A stretch of 64,000 nucleotides of DNA from Aequorivita aquimaris (GTDB lineage: Bacteria; Bacteroidota; Bacteroidia; Flavobacteriales; Flavobacteriaceae), in assembly GCF_001573155.1 (NCBI RefSeq), contig NZ_JRWG01000004.1:248001-312000 (forward strand), given 5' to 3'. Numbering within the stretch: the stretch's first letter is position 1; the number at the start of each line of letters is the position of its first letter. Positions 8,043 to 17,553 of this stretch are shown here, piece by piece. The notes below the pieces were generated by a model. It saw only the letters and a list, made by a program, of their open reading frames with translations. It searched no databases and was not told the origin of the DNA. The position numbers and the translations under genes are program-made.

Positions 8043-8798
8043 TTACACATCGTCAACATTTACCACATTCAGGGCGTTGAAGGCACCATTCTTTAGGGAA
8101 TAGTACTCGCCATTTACCTCTTGGTAAAACTCGATACCCATAACGACTACTACCGGCAGGGTTGAATTGGGGTTTACCGAAGCGGTAAGGTTTGCCGCTG
8201 CTACAGCCGAGTTGTCGTATGGCAGGATACCCATATGCATCTCGCTGAAGGAAAAGGTTTTGTTTGGGAAATCCAACTCAGCGACGCCCATTGCCAATTT
8301 AAAGTGGCTAGTACCCGATGGAGCGCCAATTTGCTCAGTGGCGGTAAAGGCTTCGATGGCAATGGTGGCATCGCCCGTAACCCGATCAAAACTTGGGATG
8401 AACTGGCCGAAGAAGGTGGTGCCCAGTTTTCCATTAATGTTAAAGTCGAAGTCCTCAAGCATTGCCAGGTTGCCTTCCGAAAGGGTACGATTGCCACGGG
8501 AGTTTACGGCATCGGTTTTAATGATAGCCAGTAAGAGGGTGGTGAGCCTACTTACCACACGGCGGTCCTTAGCCTTTTGCATCAGGGATCGGAGGGCGGT
8601 GCGAATTAATTTACCGCCCTGGCCTGCCCGACCGAATTCGGAGTTGTTTTCACAGGTGCGTGCAAATGCAGCACTGTGAAGGATCTTGTCGCGGTCAACT
8701 CCTCCCTTAGCTCGGGCAAGGTGACCGTCTGTGGTTTTGTAGAAGGCAATATCATCGATAGTGCCTTTTAACTTGATAATTCCAGTTTGTTTAGCCAT
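8043..8798 (-). CDS. Conserved Bacteroidota protein of unknown function, first gene of the phage-like cassette
   Basis: A 251-residue protein starting MAKQTGIIKLKGTIDDIAFY, followed by DGHLARAKGGVD, a helix with repeated Arg/Leu, and a C-terminal half rich in short beta segments (FKLAMGVAELDF, LPVVVVMGIEFYQEV). I recall this N-terminal pattern from many Bacteroidota genomes, always uncharacterised. There is no signal peptide or membrane segment. A frame extension upstream to 8900 lacks coding character and ATG 8798 begins the conserved part. Its position at the head of a DUF5675/holin-like set suggests a structural or self-assembling particle protein; this is inference. Codon use is more GC-rich than in surrounding genes, hinting at transfer. 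Confidence 0.72.
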   Translation of the reverse strand: MAKQTGIIKLKGTIDDIAFYKTTDGHLARAKGGVDRDKILHSAAFARTCENNSEFGRAGQGGKLIRTALRSLMQKAKDRRVVSRLTTLLLAIIKTDAVNSRGNRTLSEGNLAMLEDFDFNINGKLGTTFFGQFIPSFDRVTGDATIAIEAFTATEQIGAPSGTSHFKLAMGVAELDFPNKTFSFSEMHMGILPYDNSAVAAANLTASVNPNSTLPVVVVMGIEFYQEVNGEYYSLKNGAFNALNVVNVDDV

Positions 8799-9243
8799 AA
8801 TAAAATAATTTAAAGTGAACTGCAAAGATGGCTTTGGAGGCAGGTGATTGTTCACAAGGACGGAACAAGATGGGCGCGATTTATTTTGCGAAATTTCCAA
8901 AAGCCCTTTATATAAGGGGATACCAGATAAGATATTTCCCCATTTTTTTATGAGCAGTGATTTTTTATGGGTGATGGAGATTGGGAAAGAGTGAAAGGAA
9001 AGAAGAAGTGTGGTTTTATTTATATAATTTTTAAATTCTTATAAAAGAGGTAAAACCTTAATAAAGCAAGGTTTAGACGGAAATATGGCGGAATGGATTA
9101 TTGCCATTTTTCCCAAGCTGTTCCCAAGTAAATATGTAATACATTTAATTTTGTAGGAAAATATACCATTATTCTTACAATTTAATGACTTCGCTATGGC
9201 TTTGCTATGGCTTCGGCATAAGGAGGATTTTGAGTGCGCCAAA
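8799..9243. other. Intergenic region upstream of the phage-like cassette
   Basis: About 445 bp without a convincing gene. It must hold the promoter of the minus-strand cassette. A short inverted repeat AAACCTT/AAGGTTT lies at 9053-9074, and an imperfect direct repeat of CTATGGCTT at about 9193-9213. I see nothing else. Confidence 0.5.
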
Positions 9244-9271
9244 AGCTCCCAAATATAAATTCCCGGGAGCT
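9244..9271 (-). terminator. Probable terminator after the first Asp-box gene
   Basis: Arms AGCTCCC (9244-9250) and GGGAGCT (9265-9271) form a 7-bp stem; on the minus strand it is followed by a short T-run. It lies 29 bp after the stop of the gene that ends at 9300. Confidence 0.55.
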
Positions 9272-9299
9272 CCTTCACCACATCATTAAATTTTAATGC

Positions 9300-11603
9300 C
9301 TATTGTTTCACGATTTTTTTAAAGAATAATTTTCTGTTGCTATCCAATACGCGCACCAAATAAGTGCCCACAGCCAAGTTTGAAATATCTACCCTGGAAG
9401 TATCTTCCCTATCCAATACCTTGGCACCCAATAGCGTATAAAGGGTTACTCGGTTCACCCTTGAGTTTTTTAGACTGATATTCAATACCTCAGAGGCAGG
9501 GTTGGGATAAATGGCTATTTCCTTATCGCCATTTCCAAAATCTGGGATTCCGGCAACATTCAAATCTACTGTATATTCTACCAGGCCAAGGTCAAAGGAA
9601 CCGATGAAGGCCGTCACGGAATTTTCGCCAAACAGATAGGAGGAGGAACCCGAGCCTATACCCAACAATTGTTCATTATTGATGGACGCCCACGTTTCTC
9701 CTCCATCGGTAGAGTAATGGAGTGTAAATTCAGAGAATTCCGAACTGTATGTGGAAGCCATCATCGCCCCTTCCGTTTCGGTTGAAAAGGCTACATTAAA
9801 AACCAGGGAAGTGGTTTTTCGCATCCAGTTTTCACCTCCATCCTCTGACATAAAAATGCCTTTTGAGCTTGCCAAGGCCATTCGGTTATTATCCAAGGCA
9901 TCTCTTTGCAGGTCAAAAATGAGGTCATTGGCACCCAAAACATCTAGCCCACTGCTATTGTTGGTCCAAGTGGTGCCACCATCCATCGAGGAATACACTT
10001 CTATACCAACCGGCATTATAATTTTTCCTGTAGTATCAATAAGTATTTCATGGATGTAATCAAGACTGGGTAAAGTGATATCGGTTACCGAAATATTGTT
10101 AATGTCGCTAAAATCTATTCTCTTTAACTGGGTTTCACTCCGTTCGAAGCCTCCGAAGGCTGCCAAAATGGTCTGGGGAGCATTTGGGAAGGTTGCTACG
10201 GCAGTCAGTCTATTGGCGAAAATCATCAACAATTCGCTTTCGGTAGCACCATTATCGTTGCTCATTCTAAGGCTGGACCCCATAAAACTGGAGGAAAAAG
10301 TGTAAACACGATTTGGCGTAATCTTATCTGCATATTGCGTTTGGCCAGGAGTGTTTGAGAAAATATTCAAGGGTACAATATCATAAGGCGTATCGGTACC
10401 GGTATTAAGGTCGCGATGCACGTAGCCGAATTGAACGCCGTAATATAGATTGGCATTCGCACCATTTAAATACATATCTATATTTCCCGTACTAACAAAA
10501 TAGGGGCTTTTGGACCAACTCAGGGTTTCGCCGCCATCGGAAGAAAATAAGGGAACATAGTTGGCACTGATAAAAATTTCCTCAGAATTTTGCGGATTGT
10601 AACTCGCCTGCAGCCCATAATAGTAACTCTGCGGGTCATCATCCGGATAAACAAAGTTCTCCCAAGTATTGCCTCCATCTTCCGAAATTGCAATTTCATT
10701 TTCTTCCAATACTATGATTTGTGAAGGGTTGTTCTCATTAAAACGTATTACGTTGATGCAATCCAAAATTCCAGCTGTCCAAGTGATAGGAACAATATTA
10801 AAATTTTCGCCCCCATCAATGGATTTATACAGGTTTTCAACGGTACCTCCAAAACTGATGCCCGTACCCATCAGAACATGTTGATGGTTTGCGGGGTCAA
10901 AACTTATGGGATCCAAAATGATTCCAGGAAGTTTCTCTTCCCATGTTTGCCCCGCATCCTCAGACACAAAGAGACCCCCGTCCACCCCGGTACTGCCATT
11001 GCCACGGGTGAGAAAAAATTTATCGGGATTGTTTGGGCTTATGGCTACGTCGTTTAAGAATACGGTGTCATGGTCATTGGTGTAGTAGATCATATTCCAA
11101 TTATTGCCTCCATCGGCCGTGTAAAAAGTCTTTCCCTCAGTACTCATTCCTACTGGAAAGTTGGTATCGACCAATAAGATATCGGTATCGCCGTCGTAAA
11201 AATCGTATGAAGTAACATAGGCGCTATCCATCCGGTTTGGCAATGGGAAGGATTTTACAATGGCCGCGGTGGCAATATCGTATATTCTTATTTCATTTAA
11301 ACTGCTATTCGGCAAATATGCCGAAAAGGTGAGGGCCGTACCATCTGGCGAGAGTTTTAAATCGCGGATGCTCGCTCCCTGTCCAATGAAAAGGGAATAT
11401 AAAATATCCCAGCTGGCGCCATTATCCTCAGAAACTACTATGTGGTTTCCAAGAGTTACGGCATACACCTTATTGGGCACGTTGGCATCATAGGTAACAT
11501 CAAACAGCCGCCCGAAATCATCCGAACCCGTCACCTCAAACTGGGCGTATACGGCAGATTGAAAAATAAATATTACAACAAAGAGAAGGGTAAATTTTTT
11601 CAT
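9300..11603 (-). CDS. Secreted Asp-box (BNR/Vps10-type) propeller protein with type IX sorting domain, module A
   Basis: A 767-residue protein with an N-terminal signal peptide (ends near VYAQ, residue 21). At least eight Asp-box motifs of the S-x-D-x-G-x-x-W type are visible (SEDNGASW, SEDAGQTW, SIDGGENF, SEDGGNTW, SMDGGTTW, SEDGGENW, STDGGETW), which point to one or two beta-propellers as in sialidase-like and Vps10 proteins. The last ~80 residues (IYPNPASEVLNIS to KKIVKQ) are a type A Por sorting domain, so the product should cross the outer membrane by type IX secretion and be attached or released. No sialidase catalytic residues could be assigned. It follows its TPR-HTH regulator by 107 bp and has two close paralogues at 15133 and 21181. 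Confidence 0.88.
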   Translation of the reverse strand: MKKFTLLFVVIFIFQSAVYAQFEVTGSDDFGRLFDVTYDANVPNKVYAVTLGNHIVVSEDNGASWDILYSLFIGQGASIRDLKLSPDGTALTFSAYLPNSSLNEIRIYDIATAAIVKSFPLPNRMDSAYVTSYDFYDGDTDILLVDTNFPVGMSTEGKTFYTADGGNNWNMIYYTNDHDTVFLNDVAISPNNPDKFFLTRGNGSTGVDGGLFVSEDAGQTWEEKLPGIILDPISFDPANHQHVLMGTGISFGGTVENLYKSIDGGENFNIVPITWTAGILDCINVIRFNENNPSQIIVLEENEIAISEDGGNTWENFVYPDDDPQSYYYGLQASYNPQNSEEIFISANYVPLFSSDGGETLSWSKSPYFVSTGNIDMYLNGANANLYYGVQFGYVHRDLNTGTDTPYDIVPLNIFSNTPGQTQYADKITPNRVYTFSSSFMGSSLRMSNDNGATESELLMIFANRLTAVATFPNAPQTILAAFGGFERSETQLKRIDFSDINNISVTDITLPSLDYIHEILIDTTGKIIMPVGIEVYSSMDGGTTWTNNSSGLDVLGANDLIFDLQRDALDNNRMALASSKGIFMSEDGGENWMRKTTSLVFNVAFSTETEGAMMASTYSSEFSEFTLHYSTDGGETWASINNEQLLGIGSGSSSYLFGENSVTAFIGSFDLGLVEYTVDLNVAGIPDFGNGDKEIAIYPNPASEVLNISLKNSRVNRVTLYTLLGAKVLDREDTSRVDISNLAVGTYLVRVLDSNRKLFFKKIVKQ

Positions 11604-11697
11604 ATTTAAAAATTTTTAGTGGAACCCAATATTCAGGAATTATCTTCAATAGCCCTAAAAATTCATCCTAATTAGTGCGACGGCTTTTGGAAAAAGC

Positions 11698-11703
11698 GTG
11701 ACA
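11698..11703 (-). promoter_or_regulatory. Candidate TGTCAC site between regulator and effector, module A
   Basis: TGTCAC on the coding (minus) strand starts 8 bp after the regulator stop. The same hexamer occurs three times in the equivalent gap of module B and as TGTCCC/TGTCCT in module C. A degenerate second copy (GTCGCAC) lies 23 bp further. It is a candidate operator, not a proven one. Confidence 0.4.
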
Positions 11704-11710
11704 TCCCCTA

Positions 11711-13348
11711 TTAAAGTGCTGTAATATAAGGATATAAGGCAGCGCTATCTTCCAGTCCAATTTTATTGCTAATTCGCTCTTTCCGCTTGCGGGTGGCCTC
11801 GACGGTTATATTAAAGAGGGAGGCTATTTCCTTGGTAGTAAGATCCATATATAGATAACTTAGATATCGAATATCATTGGCCGTCAATTCGGGGTGGTTA
11901 TTGCGAAGCTTTGTAAGCCACCCATGGTTCACCTCTTCAAAATGGGTGAGAAAGCTTGCCCATTCCGAGTCGTTTTTGAGCAGTTTTTTAAGTTCCTTTA
12001 TTTTAGTGGATAAAAATGCATTGCGCGCAACTTCAGATTGGTGGGTCAAACTGTTGATAACCTCCTTTATCAATTCATTGCGCCCCGAAATTTGAAGGGC
12101 CTTTGCCGCTAACTTCCTATTTCTATTTTCTATTTCATTCTTTAGGCGTTCCTGCTCCAGCATAGCTACCGCCTCCTTGGCGTGCAATTGTTTTTCGAGC
12201 AGGAGGTTGTCACTTTCTTTTTTCTGAAGTTCCAATTCTATAAATTCCCTATTCTGTTGATGCAATCTTTTTCGCTGCTTATTTTTTATATAGCTGTTGT
12301 ACAAGGCCCAGGCAATTAGCAAAATACACAAAAAGGAAATGCCCAAAAGGCTGTATAGGGTTGTGCGTTCCTTTTGCCGCAGTTCCCTGCTCTGTTGCAA
12401 TTCTCTTCTATAATCGGCAATTTCAAACTTTACCCGGTTGGTTTCAAACAATCGGCCATTTTTCAGTTGGTTTAGCGATTCGGTGAGGGAAATAATGGAA
12501 TCCTTTGCTGTTAGGGCCTTATCGTATGCTCCATTTTTAATATATACCTCAGCCAATTGCCCATAAGCGCTTATTTGATGTTCAGGATTTACAGCAGCCT
12601 TTTGGGCAGCCTGTGCATATTCAATGGCCTGACTTATGTCTCCCATATCTGCCGCAATATTGGAAAGCAATACCAATATGGAAATCAGCTCTTCACTAAA
12701 GGCAATGGCATCCAATTCTGGCAGTATTTTTTCTGCCAGGGCTTTTGCAGCGGGGAGCTCTCCCCGTTTGTAATGGTTCTCGGCCAAGGCTATTTCTACC
12801 AAAATAGCCAGGGAAGGCTCCTTTTTCAGCATTTCCTTTGCCTCTGCCAAATAGGTAGCGGCCTGCTCTATTTTATCCTGTTGATTGGATACGATCCCAA
12901 GATTCACGGCATATAACCCAATTTTCACTTTTTCCTTATGCGCTTTGGCCAATACATAGGCCTTGGAGAAATACTCTTCTGCCTTTTGGAAGTCGCCTTC
13001 CTTACTATAGAGAATTGCAATGTTGTTAAGCACAATCATCTCTTCATTTCCATCCAAGTATTTTAAGGCTATGGTATATGCCTCCAGATAGTTGTCCAGC
13101 GCCTCCCCGTAATCCAACATGGAATAATAATTGGCCCCTATGTTGTTGATGGCCAAAAACTGCTGCTTATGCCATTGGTTTTCTTCGGCAACCGTGCGTA
13201 CTTTGGTCAATAATTCCAATGATCGGGAATATTCCTTATTACTTCTCGCATTTATTCCCTGCAGCAAAAGACTGTCCAATTCTGCTGTACTCTGGGCCAG
13301 CAAAAAAGGGCCGAAAAGGAGAAATAAGAATATAGAGATTACTTTCAT
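11711..13348 (-). CDS. Membrane-spanning TPR-HTH transcriptional regulator, module A
   Basis: A 545-residue protein: signal peptide (MKVISIFLFLLFGPFLLAQ), about six tetratricopeptide repeats to residue ~310 (NNIGANYYSMLDYGEAL, AEEYFSKAYVLA), one transmembrane helix near residues 333-355, a coiled coil rich in Glu/Lys/Leu to ~440, and a C-terminal LuxR/sigma-like HTH (LTANDIRYLSYLYMDL, KEIASLFNI, RKRKERIS). The layout puts the TPRs in the periplasm and the DNA-binding domain in the cytoplasm, a one-component design common in Bacteroidota. It sits 107 bp ahead of a type IX-secreted Asp-box gene, which it probably controls. Paralogues lie at 17554 and 19515. Confidence 0.87.
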   Translation of the reverse strand: MKVISIFLFLLFGPFLLAQSTAELDSLLLQGINARSNKEYSRSLELLTKVRTVAEENQWHKQQFLAINNIGANYYSMLDYGEALDNYLEAYTIALKYLDGNEEMIVLNNIAILYSKEGDFQKAEEYFSKAYVLAKAHKEKVKIGLYAVNLGIVSNQQDKIEQAATYLAEAKEMLKKEPSLAILVEIALAENHYKRGELPAAKALAEKILPELDAIAFSEELISILVLLSNIAADMGDISQAIEYAQAAQKAAVNPEHQISAYGQLAEVYIKNGAYDKALTAKDSIISLTESLNQLKNGRLFETNRVKFEIADYRRELQQSRELRQKERTTLYSLLGISFLCILLIAWALYNSYIKNKQRKRLHQQNREFIELELQKKESDNLLLEKQLHAKEAVAMLEQERLKNEIENRNRKLAAKALQISGRNELIKEVINSLTHQSEVARNAFLSTKIKELKKLLKNDSEWASFLTHFEEVNHGWLTKLRNNHPELTANDIRYLSYLYMDLTTKEIASLFNITVEATRKRKERISNKIGLEDSAALYPYITAL

Positions 13349-13575
13349 AAACCTAAAAAGGTTGTGAAGTTAACTTATATCCGAAAAAAGACATAATTAT
13401 TGAATGGGAATTAGCAAAAAAACGATGCCGAAGTATGGAATGTGGTTCCGGATTGTTTCCTTTTTTTGCAGGTAAAAAAGTGGTAATATTTGCTACATAC
13501 AGTTGCTCATAATCCAATTAAGGACAACTGGCCCTCCTTAGATGAAATGAAAATGCGCCAATAAAGGGTGGAAAA
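13349..13575. other. Intergenic region, promoter side of the module A regulator
   Basis: No gene is visible; the stretch is AT-rich and should contain the promoter of the minus-strand regulator that starts at 13348. I could not identify a confident -7 box. Confidence 0.4.
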
Positions 13576-13605
13576 CAAAACCCCTCAAGAAAATTCTTAA
13601 GGGGT
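13576..13605 (-). terminator. Terminator after the FG-GAP gene
   Basis: Arms CCCCTCAAGAA (13581-13591) and TTCTTAAGGGG (13594-13604) pair with one mismatch and a 2-nt loop; on the minus strand the hairpin ends in TTTTG. It closes module B 26 bp after the last stop codon. Confidence 0.8.
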
Positions 13606-13630
13606 AACAATCCTAGGAAAAAATTTCAAT

Positions 13631-15112
13631 TTATTCTACAACAATCTTTTTCACTACCGTTTGACCGTTGTCCATTCCAATGTTCAAGAAATAGATTCCT
13701 CGTGCATATTGGGAAAGATCAAGTGTATGCTGCGTTGCGGCTATAACCTTTTTTTCCATAAGTACAGCTCCCAATTGGTTTACAAGGCTTAGGTTATTTA
13801 TAGTACCACTTGCTTCTATAGTCAAGTTCCTACTGGTTGGAACGGGATATATGCGGAATTCCGTATTGTCCTGAAAGTCATTAAGGGCCAATAAGGGGTT
13901 TTTAAAAATATATGCGGAGCCTGCACGATCCACAGGGTCTCCTCCATTTGCATCCTCATCTTCCCACGGCGCGCCTACAATCAATTGATTTGAATCCATC
14001 TCGATATTCCATCCATAAAAATCCTCTGGGGCGAGGTCTAGACTTTCCACCTTTTGAATTTCGGTAAATGAACCCCCAACCCTTTCATATACATAAACCT
14101 CTCCTTTTTCCACACCATAAGGGTGAGGAGCGCTAACAATTAGATGATTGTCCTGAAGCAAACAATTCCACCCAAAATTAGCCTCAATGGAGGGCGTAGA
14201 AGCGGTGATTTTCTGGGTCTCTATCCAGTTGCCCGACCCGTCATCCTCAAAAATATAGGTTGCGCCCGCGCCCCCGGCGTGCCCGTAGGCACCTATGGCG
14301 ATACTTGAATTGGATATAGCTACCGAAGTGCCGAAATAAGCTTGCCCCATGGCGTCAGAGGCAGTTATTCGCTGCTGGTGCTCCCACACCCCACTGCTAT
14401 TCCTTAGGTATATATGGGCTGCTCCCTTGGTATTGTCTTCCTCACTGGCGCCTATCACCATATAATCCCCATCGAGGGATACCCCTATTCCAAAAATATC
14501 ATTTTGCTGTGGATTTGGACTCAATATTTTCTGGACCTCGCTCCAATTTCCGCCAGATTTTTCAAATACATACACGCTACCTGTCCATGAGGTTTCTCCT
14601 GGCGCCCCTACTACAATGGTAGCACCCTCCATATCGAGCGAAGTAGGGTTCATACCCATCTTTGCATCTGCGCTAAAATCGCTGGCTATAAGTTTAGTGT
14701 CATATTCCCAGGAAGAGCCATTGCGTTGATAAACATATAAGGCCCCAGCCCGTTCCAAGCCGCCAACGTCCGCCCTGCCCGCGGCAATAACCATGAGATC
14801 GTCGGTCAGTTTCGCCCCTCCTCCGTATTCGGCCCCCATATTGGGATCCGGGGCAGTAAAACTTTGAAGGTAGGACCATTCGCCATTTGTATCTTTTTGA
14901 TAAATATATGCCGCCCCCGAAGCAACATTCTCCCTGGACGTTCCAACTACAGCATAACTGTCGAGGATAGCCACCGAAGTGCCGTATTCTGCACGCGACT
15001 CACGATTTTCACTTACTATTTTAGCTTCTTGCGTAAATTGGGCAAAGCCTACGTTTCCCATACACATCAATACAATGATGGTTAAGGGAATGGATTTGAT
15101 TAAATCTTTCAT
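13631..15112 (-). CDS. Secreted FG-GAP repeat protein with type IX sorting domain, module B
   Basis: A 493-residue protein with a signal peptide (ends GFAQ, residue 25) and about seven beta-propeller blades of the FG-GAP/integrin-alpha kind, each with a pattern like GTSVAILDSYAVVG, GVSLDGDYMVIGA or SVAISNSSIAIGA followed by GAAYIYQ/GAGATYIFE. The C-terminal ~75 residues (FRIYPVPTSRNLTIEA to VVKKIVVE) are a Por sorting domain for type IX secretion. It starts 20 bp after the module B Asp-box gene and is therefore probably in the same transcript; module A and C lack an equivalent. Proteins of this type often bind surfaces or partner proteins; substrate is unknown. Confidence 0.87.
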   Translation of the reverse strand: MKDLIKSIPLTIIVLMCMGNVGFAQFTQEAKIVSENRESRAEYGTSVAILDSYAVVGTSRENVASGAAYIYQKDTNGEWSYLQSFTAPDPNMGAEYGGGAKLTDDLMVIAAGRADVGGLERAGALYVYQRNGSSWEYDTKLIASDFSADAKMGMNPTSLDMEGATIVVGAPGETSWTGSVYVFEKSGGNWSEVQKILSPNPQQNDIFGIGVSLDGDYMVIGASEEDNTKGAAHIYLRNSSGVWEHQQRITASDAMGQAYFGTSVAISNSSIAIGAYGHAGGAGATYIFEDDGSGNWIETQKITASTPSIEANFGWNCLLQDNHLIVSAPHPYGVEKGEVYVYERVGGSFTEIQKVESLDLAPEDFYGWNIEMDSNQLIVGAPWEDEDANGGDPVDRAGSAYIFKNPLLALNDFQDNTEFRIYPVPTSRNLTIEASGTINNLSLVNQLGAVLMEKKVIAATQHTLDLSQYARGIYFLNIGMDNGQTVVKKIVVE

Positions 15113-15132
15113 ATGTTCTTATTTTTAGGTTC

Positions 15133-17445
15133 TTATTTTTTTAATAATCGCTTGAAAAATGTCTGCTTGGCGGTCTCTATTTTTATTAAATAAACACCAC
15201 TAGTCAATGAGGAGATGTCAATTTGTTCCATATTCTCCGATACTTGAATTACTAGCTGTCCTTTGATGGTATAAATTTTCACATCCTCGATTTGTAGGTC
15301 TGCAGCGCTAATCCATAAGTTAGTGCTGACAGGGTTTGGGTAGATTGCAATAGCATCCTTTAATTGGGATTGGGCCACATCAAGGGTGCTCAAATCAATA
15401 TTGTAGCGCACCAACCCCGTATCAAAAGTTCCATAAAACACATCGGCATTATCTTCATAAAAACGTACTATGGAACTACTTGAATTGATATACTCCAACG
15501 CCTCCCCGGAAATAACTTCCCAGTTTTGACCCGCATCGGTTGAATAAATAATTCTAGAATTGGCCCGCGGATATAAAAAGCCATCGGAGTAATGGTTACG
15601 AGCTACTATATGACCCGAGGTAATATTGGAAAAATCTACTTTGTCCACAAACTCCTCAAAAGTCCGCACCCAATTTTGTCCTTTATTTGTTGAAAGATAA
15701 ATCCCCTTGGTGGTAGCTAAGAGATATTCGTTTGGGTCTAACGGATTTCTTTTGGCATCTAAAATCATATCCTGCCCCTCAACCAAGGTTTCCAGGCCGG
15801 AGGAGGTGTTTTCCCACGTAGCCCCTCCATCCGTAGAACTATAGACCGCGGTTCCTTGGGTAATGGTTATCCTATCCGAATCCATTGGATCAATTATGAT
15901 TCCATATAACAGATTGGTTGACGGCAGGTTTACTTCGGTTATAATCGGCATGGAAACATCCGTAACGTCAACTTTATAGGCCATTTCTCCAAATGAAAAC
16001 CAAATTAGGTCGGTATTGCTAGGATCGGTAGCCAGAGTATAAATGTTCAAGAACATCATACTACTGTAAAGGGATATATAATTGGCGCCATGGTCCGTAC
16101 TCATTTCCAATACTGAATTCATTCCAAAGCGACTGCTGTTAAAGATTCTTCCTTCCACTTCCACATCGGCATACGGGAAGGTGGTTGCCCCAAAGGTATT
16201 GTTGAGGGGCCGCATGCGGTATCCAGTTTCGGAGTTGCTATCCAAGTCCTTATGGATAAACCCATTTCTGAGACCATAGTACAAATGATTTCCACCCGAC
16301 TCAAAATGGGCGTCAATCCTACCCGTACTATTTACAAAACGATTGGAAAGTTTAGAAAGGGTAATACCCCCGTCCAGCGAACGGAAGGGGTAAAAATCGG
16401 TCGTTATTATTACATCGTTGGCCTCAAAAGGATTGAAGGAAACAGACAATCCATAATAGTAATCCTCAGGATCGATAGCAGTATAAACTTGATGCTCCCA
16501 GGTAAGGCCATCGTCCTGCGTTACAATTATTTCATTTTCTTCCAATACCACAATATTGGCAGGGTTTGTAGGATTAAATTTAATAAAATTGATGTTGTCG
16601 TTGGACATACTAGTATAGGTTAACGGGACCACATTCCAAGTGTCCCCACCATCTTGTGAGCGATAAAGATTCTCCTGGTGGGTACCATAGCCATAAAAAG
16701 TCCCTAACAGAATATCATTGCTGTTGTCTGGGTTGAATGCTATAGCACTATAGGTATTTCCTGGAATTTTTTCGTCCCAGGTGGTACCGCCATCCTCACT
16801 GACAAACAGACCCCCCATGTCGCTCCCCGGCGAAACCCCTCTCATAAGAAATAGTTTGTCAGGGTTATTGGGAGAAATAGCCACATTGTTTATTGATATA
16901 TCCCTGTAATCGGGACTAAAATAAATACTTCTCCAAGTGGCGCCGCCATCGAGAGTTAAAAACACTTCATTCGTAAACCCGAAATTTATAGTATAAGTAG
17001 TATGTAGAAGAGCAATATCGTTGTTAGGACTATAGATATCGTAACTCGCAATTAAAATATCGGATTCCTGTGGATTTGGAACATTATATTCCTTTTGCAC
17101 CGTTCCATCGGTAAGGTTCAATACTACAACTTTATTATAGGCCGTACCTTCAGCCTTTACTATAAAACTCAGGCTTTCTGAGTTATTGATAAGGCGAAGG
17201 TCCTTTAAGGTGCAATACTGCACCATAGGATCGCTATAAAGAATCTGCCAAGTATCGCCACTATCGCTCGATTTAACAATATGGTTTCCCACTGTTCTGG
17301 CATATAGGGTGTTTTCCTGATTTGAATCAAATAAAATGTCGTAAAGCTGTCCGTAATCGTCATGGGCCTCAAAACTAAGCTGCGACATAGCCGAAGGTCC
17401 TACGGCGATAAGAAGGAACACAAAAAGAATAATGGTCTTTTTCAT
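15133..17445 (-). CDS. Secreted Asp-box propeller protein with type IX sorting domain, module B
   Basis: A 770-residue paralogue of the proteins at 9300 and 21181. It has a signal peptide (ends SAMSQ, residue 22), Asp-box motifs through the chain (SSDSGDTW, LDGGATW, SEDGGTTW, SQDGGDTW, TQDDGLTW, STDGGATW, STDAGQNW) and a C-terminal sorting domain (IYPNPVSTNLWIS to FFKRLLKK). The shared conserved segment AISPNNPDKLFLMRG also appears in module A and, altered, in C. It lies 108 bp behind its TPR-HTH regulator and 20 bp ahead of the FG-GAP gene. Extracellular adhesion, binding or glycan recognition is plausible; catalytic function is not visible. Confidence 0.88.
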   Translation of the reverse strand: MKKTIILFVFLLIAVGPSAMSQLSFEAHDDYGQLYDILFDSNQENTLYARTVGNHIVKSSDSGDTWQILYSDPMVQYCTLKDLRLINNSESLSFIVKAEGTAYNKVVVLNLTDGTVQKEYNVPNPQESDILIASYDIYSPNNDIALLHTTYTINFGFTNEVFLTLDGGATWRSIYFSPDYRDISINNVAISPNNPDKLFLMRGVSPGSDMGGLFVSEDGGTTWDEKIPGNTYSAIAFNPDNSNDILLGTFYGYGTHQENLYRSQDGGDTWNVVPLTYTSMSNDNINFIKFNPTNPANIVVLEENEIIVTQDDGLTWEHQVYTAIDPEDYYYGLSVSFNPFEANDVIITTDFYPFRSLDGGITLSKLSNRFVNSTGRIDAHFESGGNHLYYGLRNGFIHKDLDSNSETGYRMRPLNNTFGATTFPYADVEVEGRIFNSSRFGMNSVLEMSTDHGANYISLYSSMMFLNIYTLATDPSNTDLIWFSFGEMAYKVDVTDVSMPIITEVNLPSTNLLYGIIIDPMDSDRITITQGTAVYSSTDGGATWENTSSGLETLVEGQDMILDAKRNPLDPNEYLLATTKGIYLSTNKGQNWVRTFEEFVDKVDFSNITSGHIVARNHYSDGFLYPRANSRIIYSTDAGQNWEVISGEALEYINSSSSIVRFYEDNADVFYGTFDTGLVRYNIDLSTLDVAQSQLKDAIAIYPNPVSTNLWISAADLQIEDVKIYTIKGQLVIQVSENMEQIDISSLTSGVYLIKIETAKQTFFKRLLKK

Positions 17446-17510
17446 AAAAATGTATTTTGGTTATACCCGTAAAAATAGAAAGTTGCGAGAAGGACAGGCA
17501 GGAAACAGGC

Positions 17511-17548
17511 GTGACATTTTGTGACAGGGACCGTATAAATTTGTGACA
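17511..17548 (-). promoter_or_regulatory. Three TGTCAC sites between regulator and effector, module B
   Basis: On the coding (minus) strand TGTCAC occurs at 17548-17543, 17526-17521 and 17516-17511. The first two are 22 bp apart, the last two 10 bp apart, which places them on the same face of the helix. They lie in the 108-bp gap before the secreted protein gene and match the site in module A, so they are candidate regulator-binding sites. Confidence 0.5.
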
Positions 17549-17553
17549 GCCCC

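Noticed and set aside
7195-8798. A complete prophage
   Set aside because: No integrase, terminase, capsid, portal or tail genes are present within the region; only a short cassette remains.
8799-8900. N-terminal extension of the first cassette protein by 34 residues
   Set aside because: The extra residues are of poor coding quality and precede the conserved MAKQTGIIKLKG start.
9039-9281. An 80-codon minus-strand frame downstream of the first Asp-box gene
   Set aside because: It begins with GTG inside the terminator of that gene, has no recognisable features and low coding quality.
9300-11603. Sialidase activity of the Asp-box proteins
   Set aside because: Asp-boxes are shared by many non-enzymatic propellers, and the arginine triad and catalytic Tyr/Glu of sialidases could not be placed.
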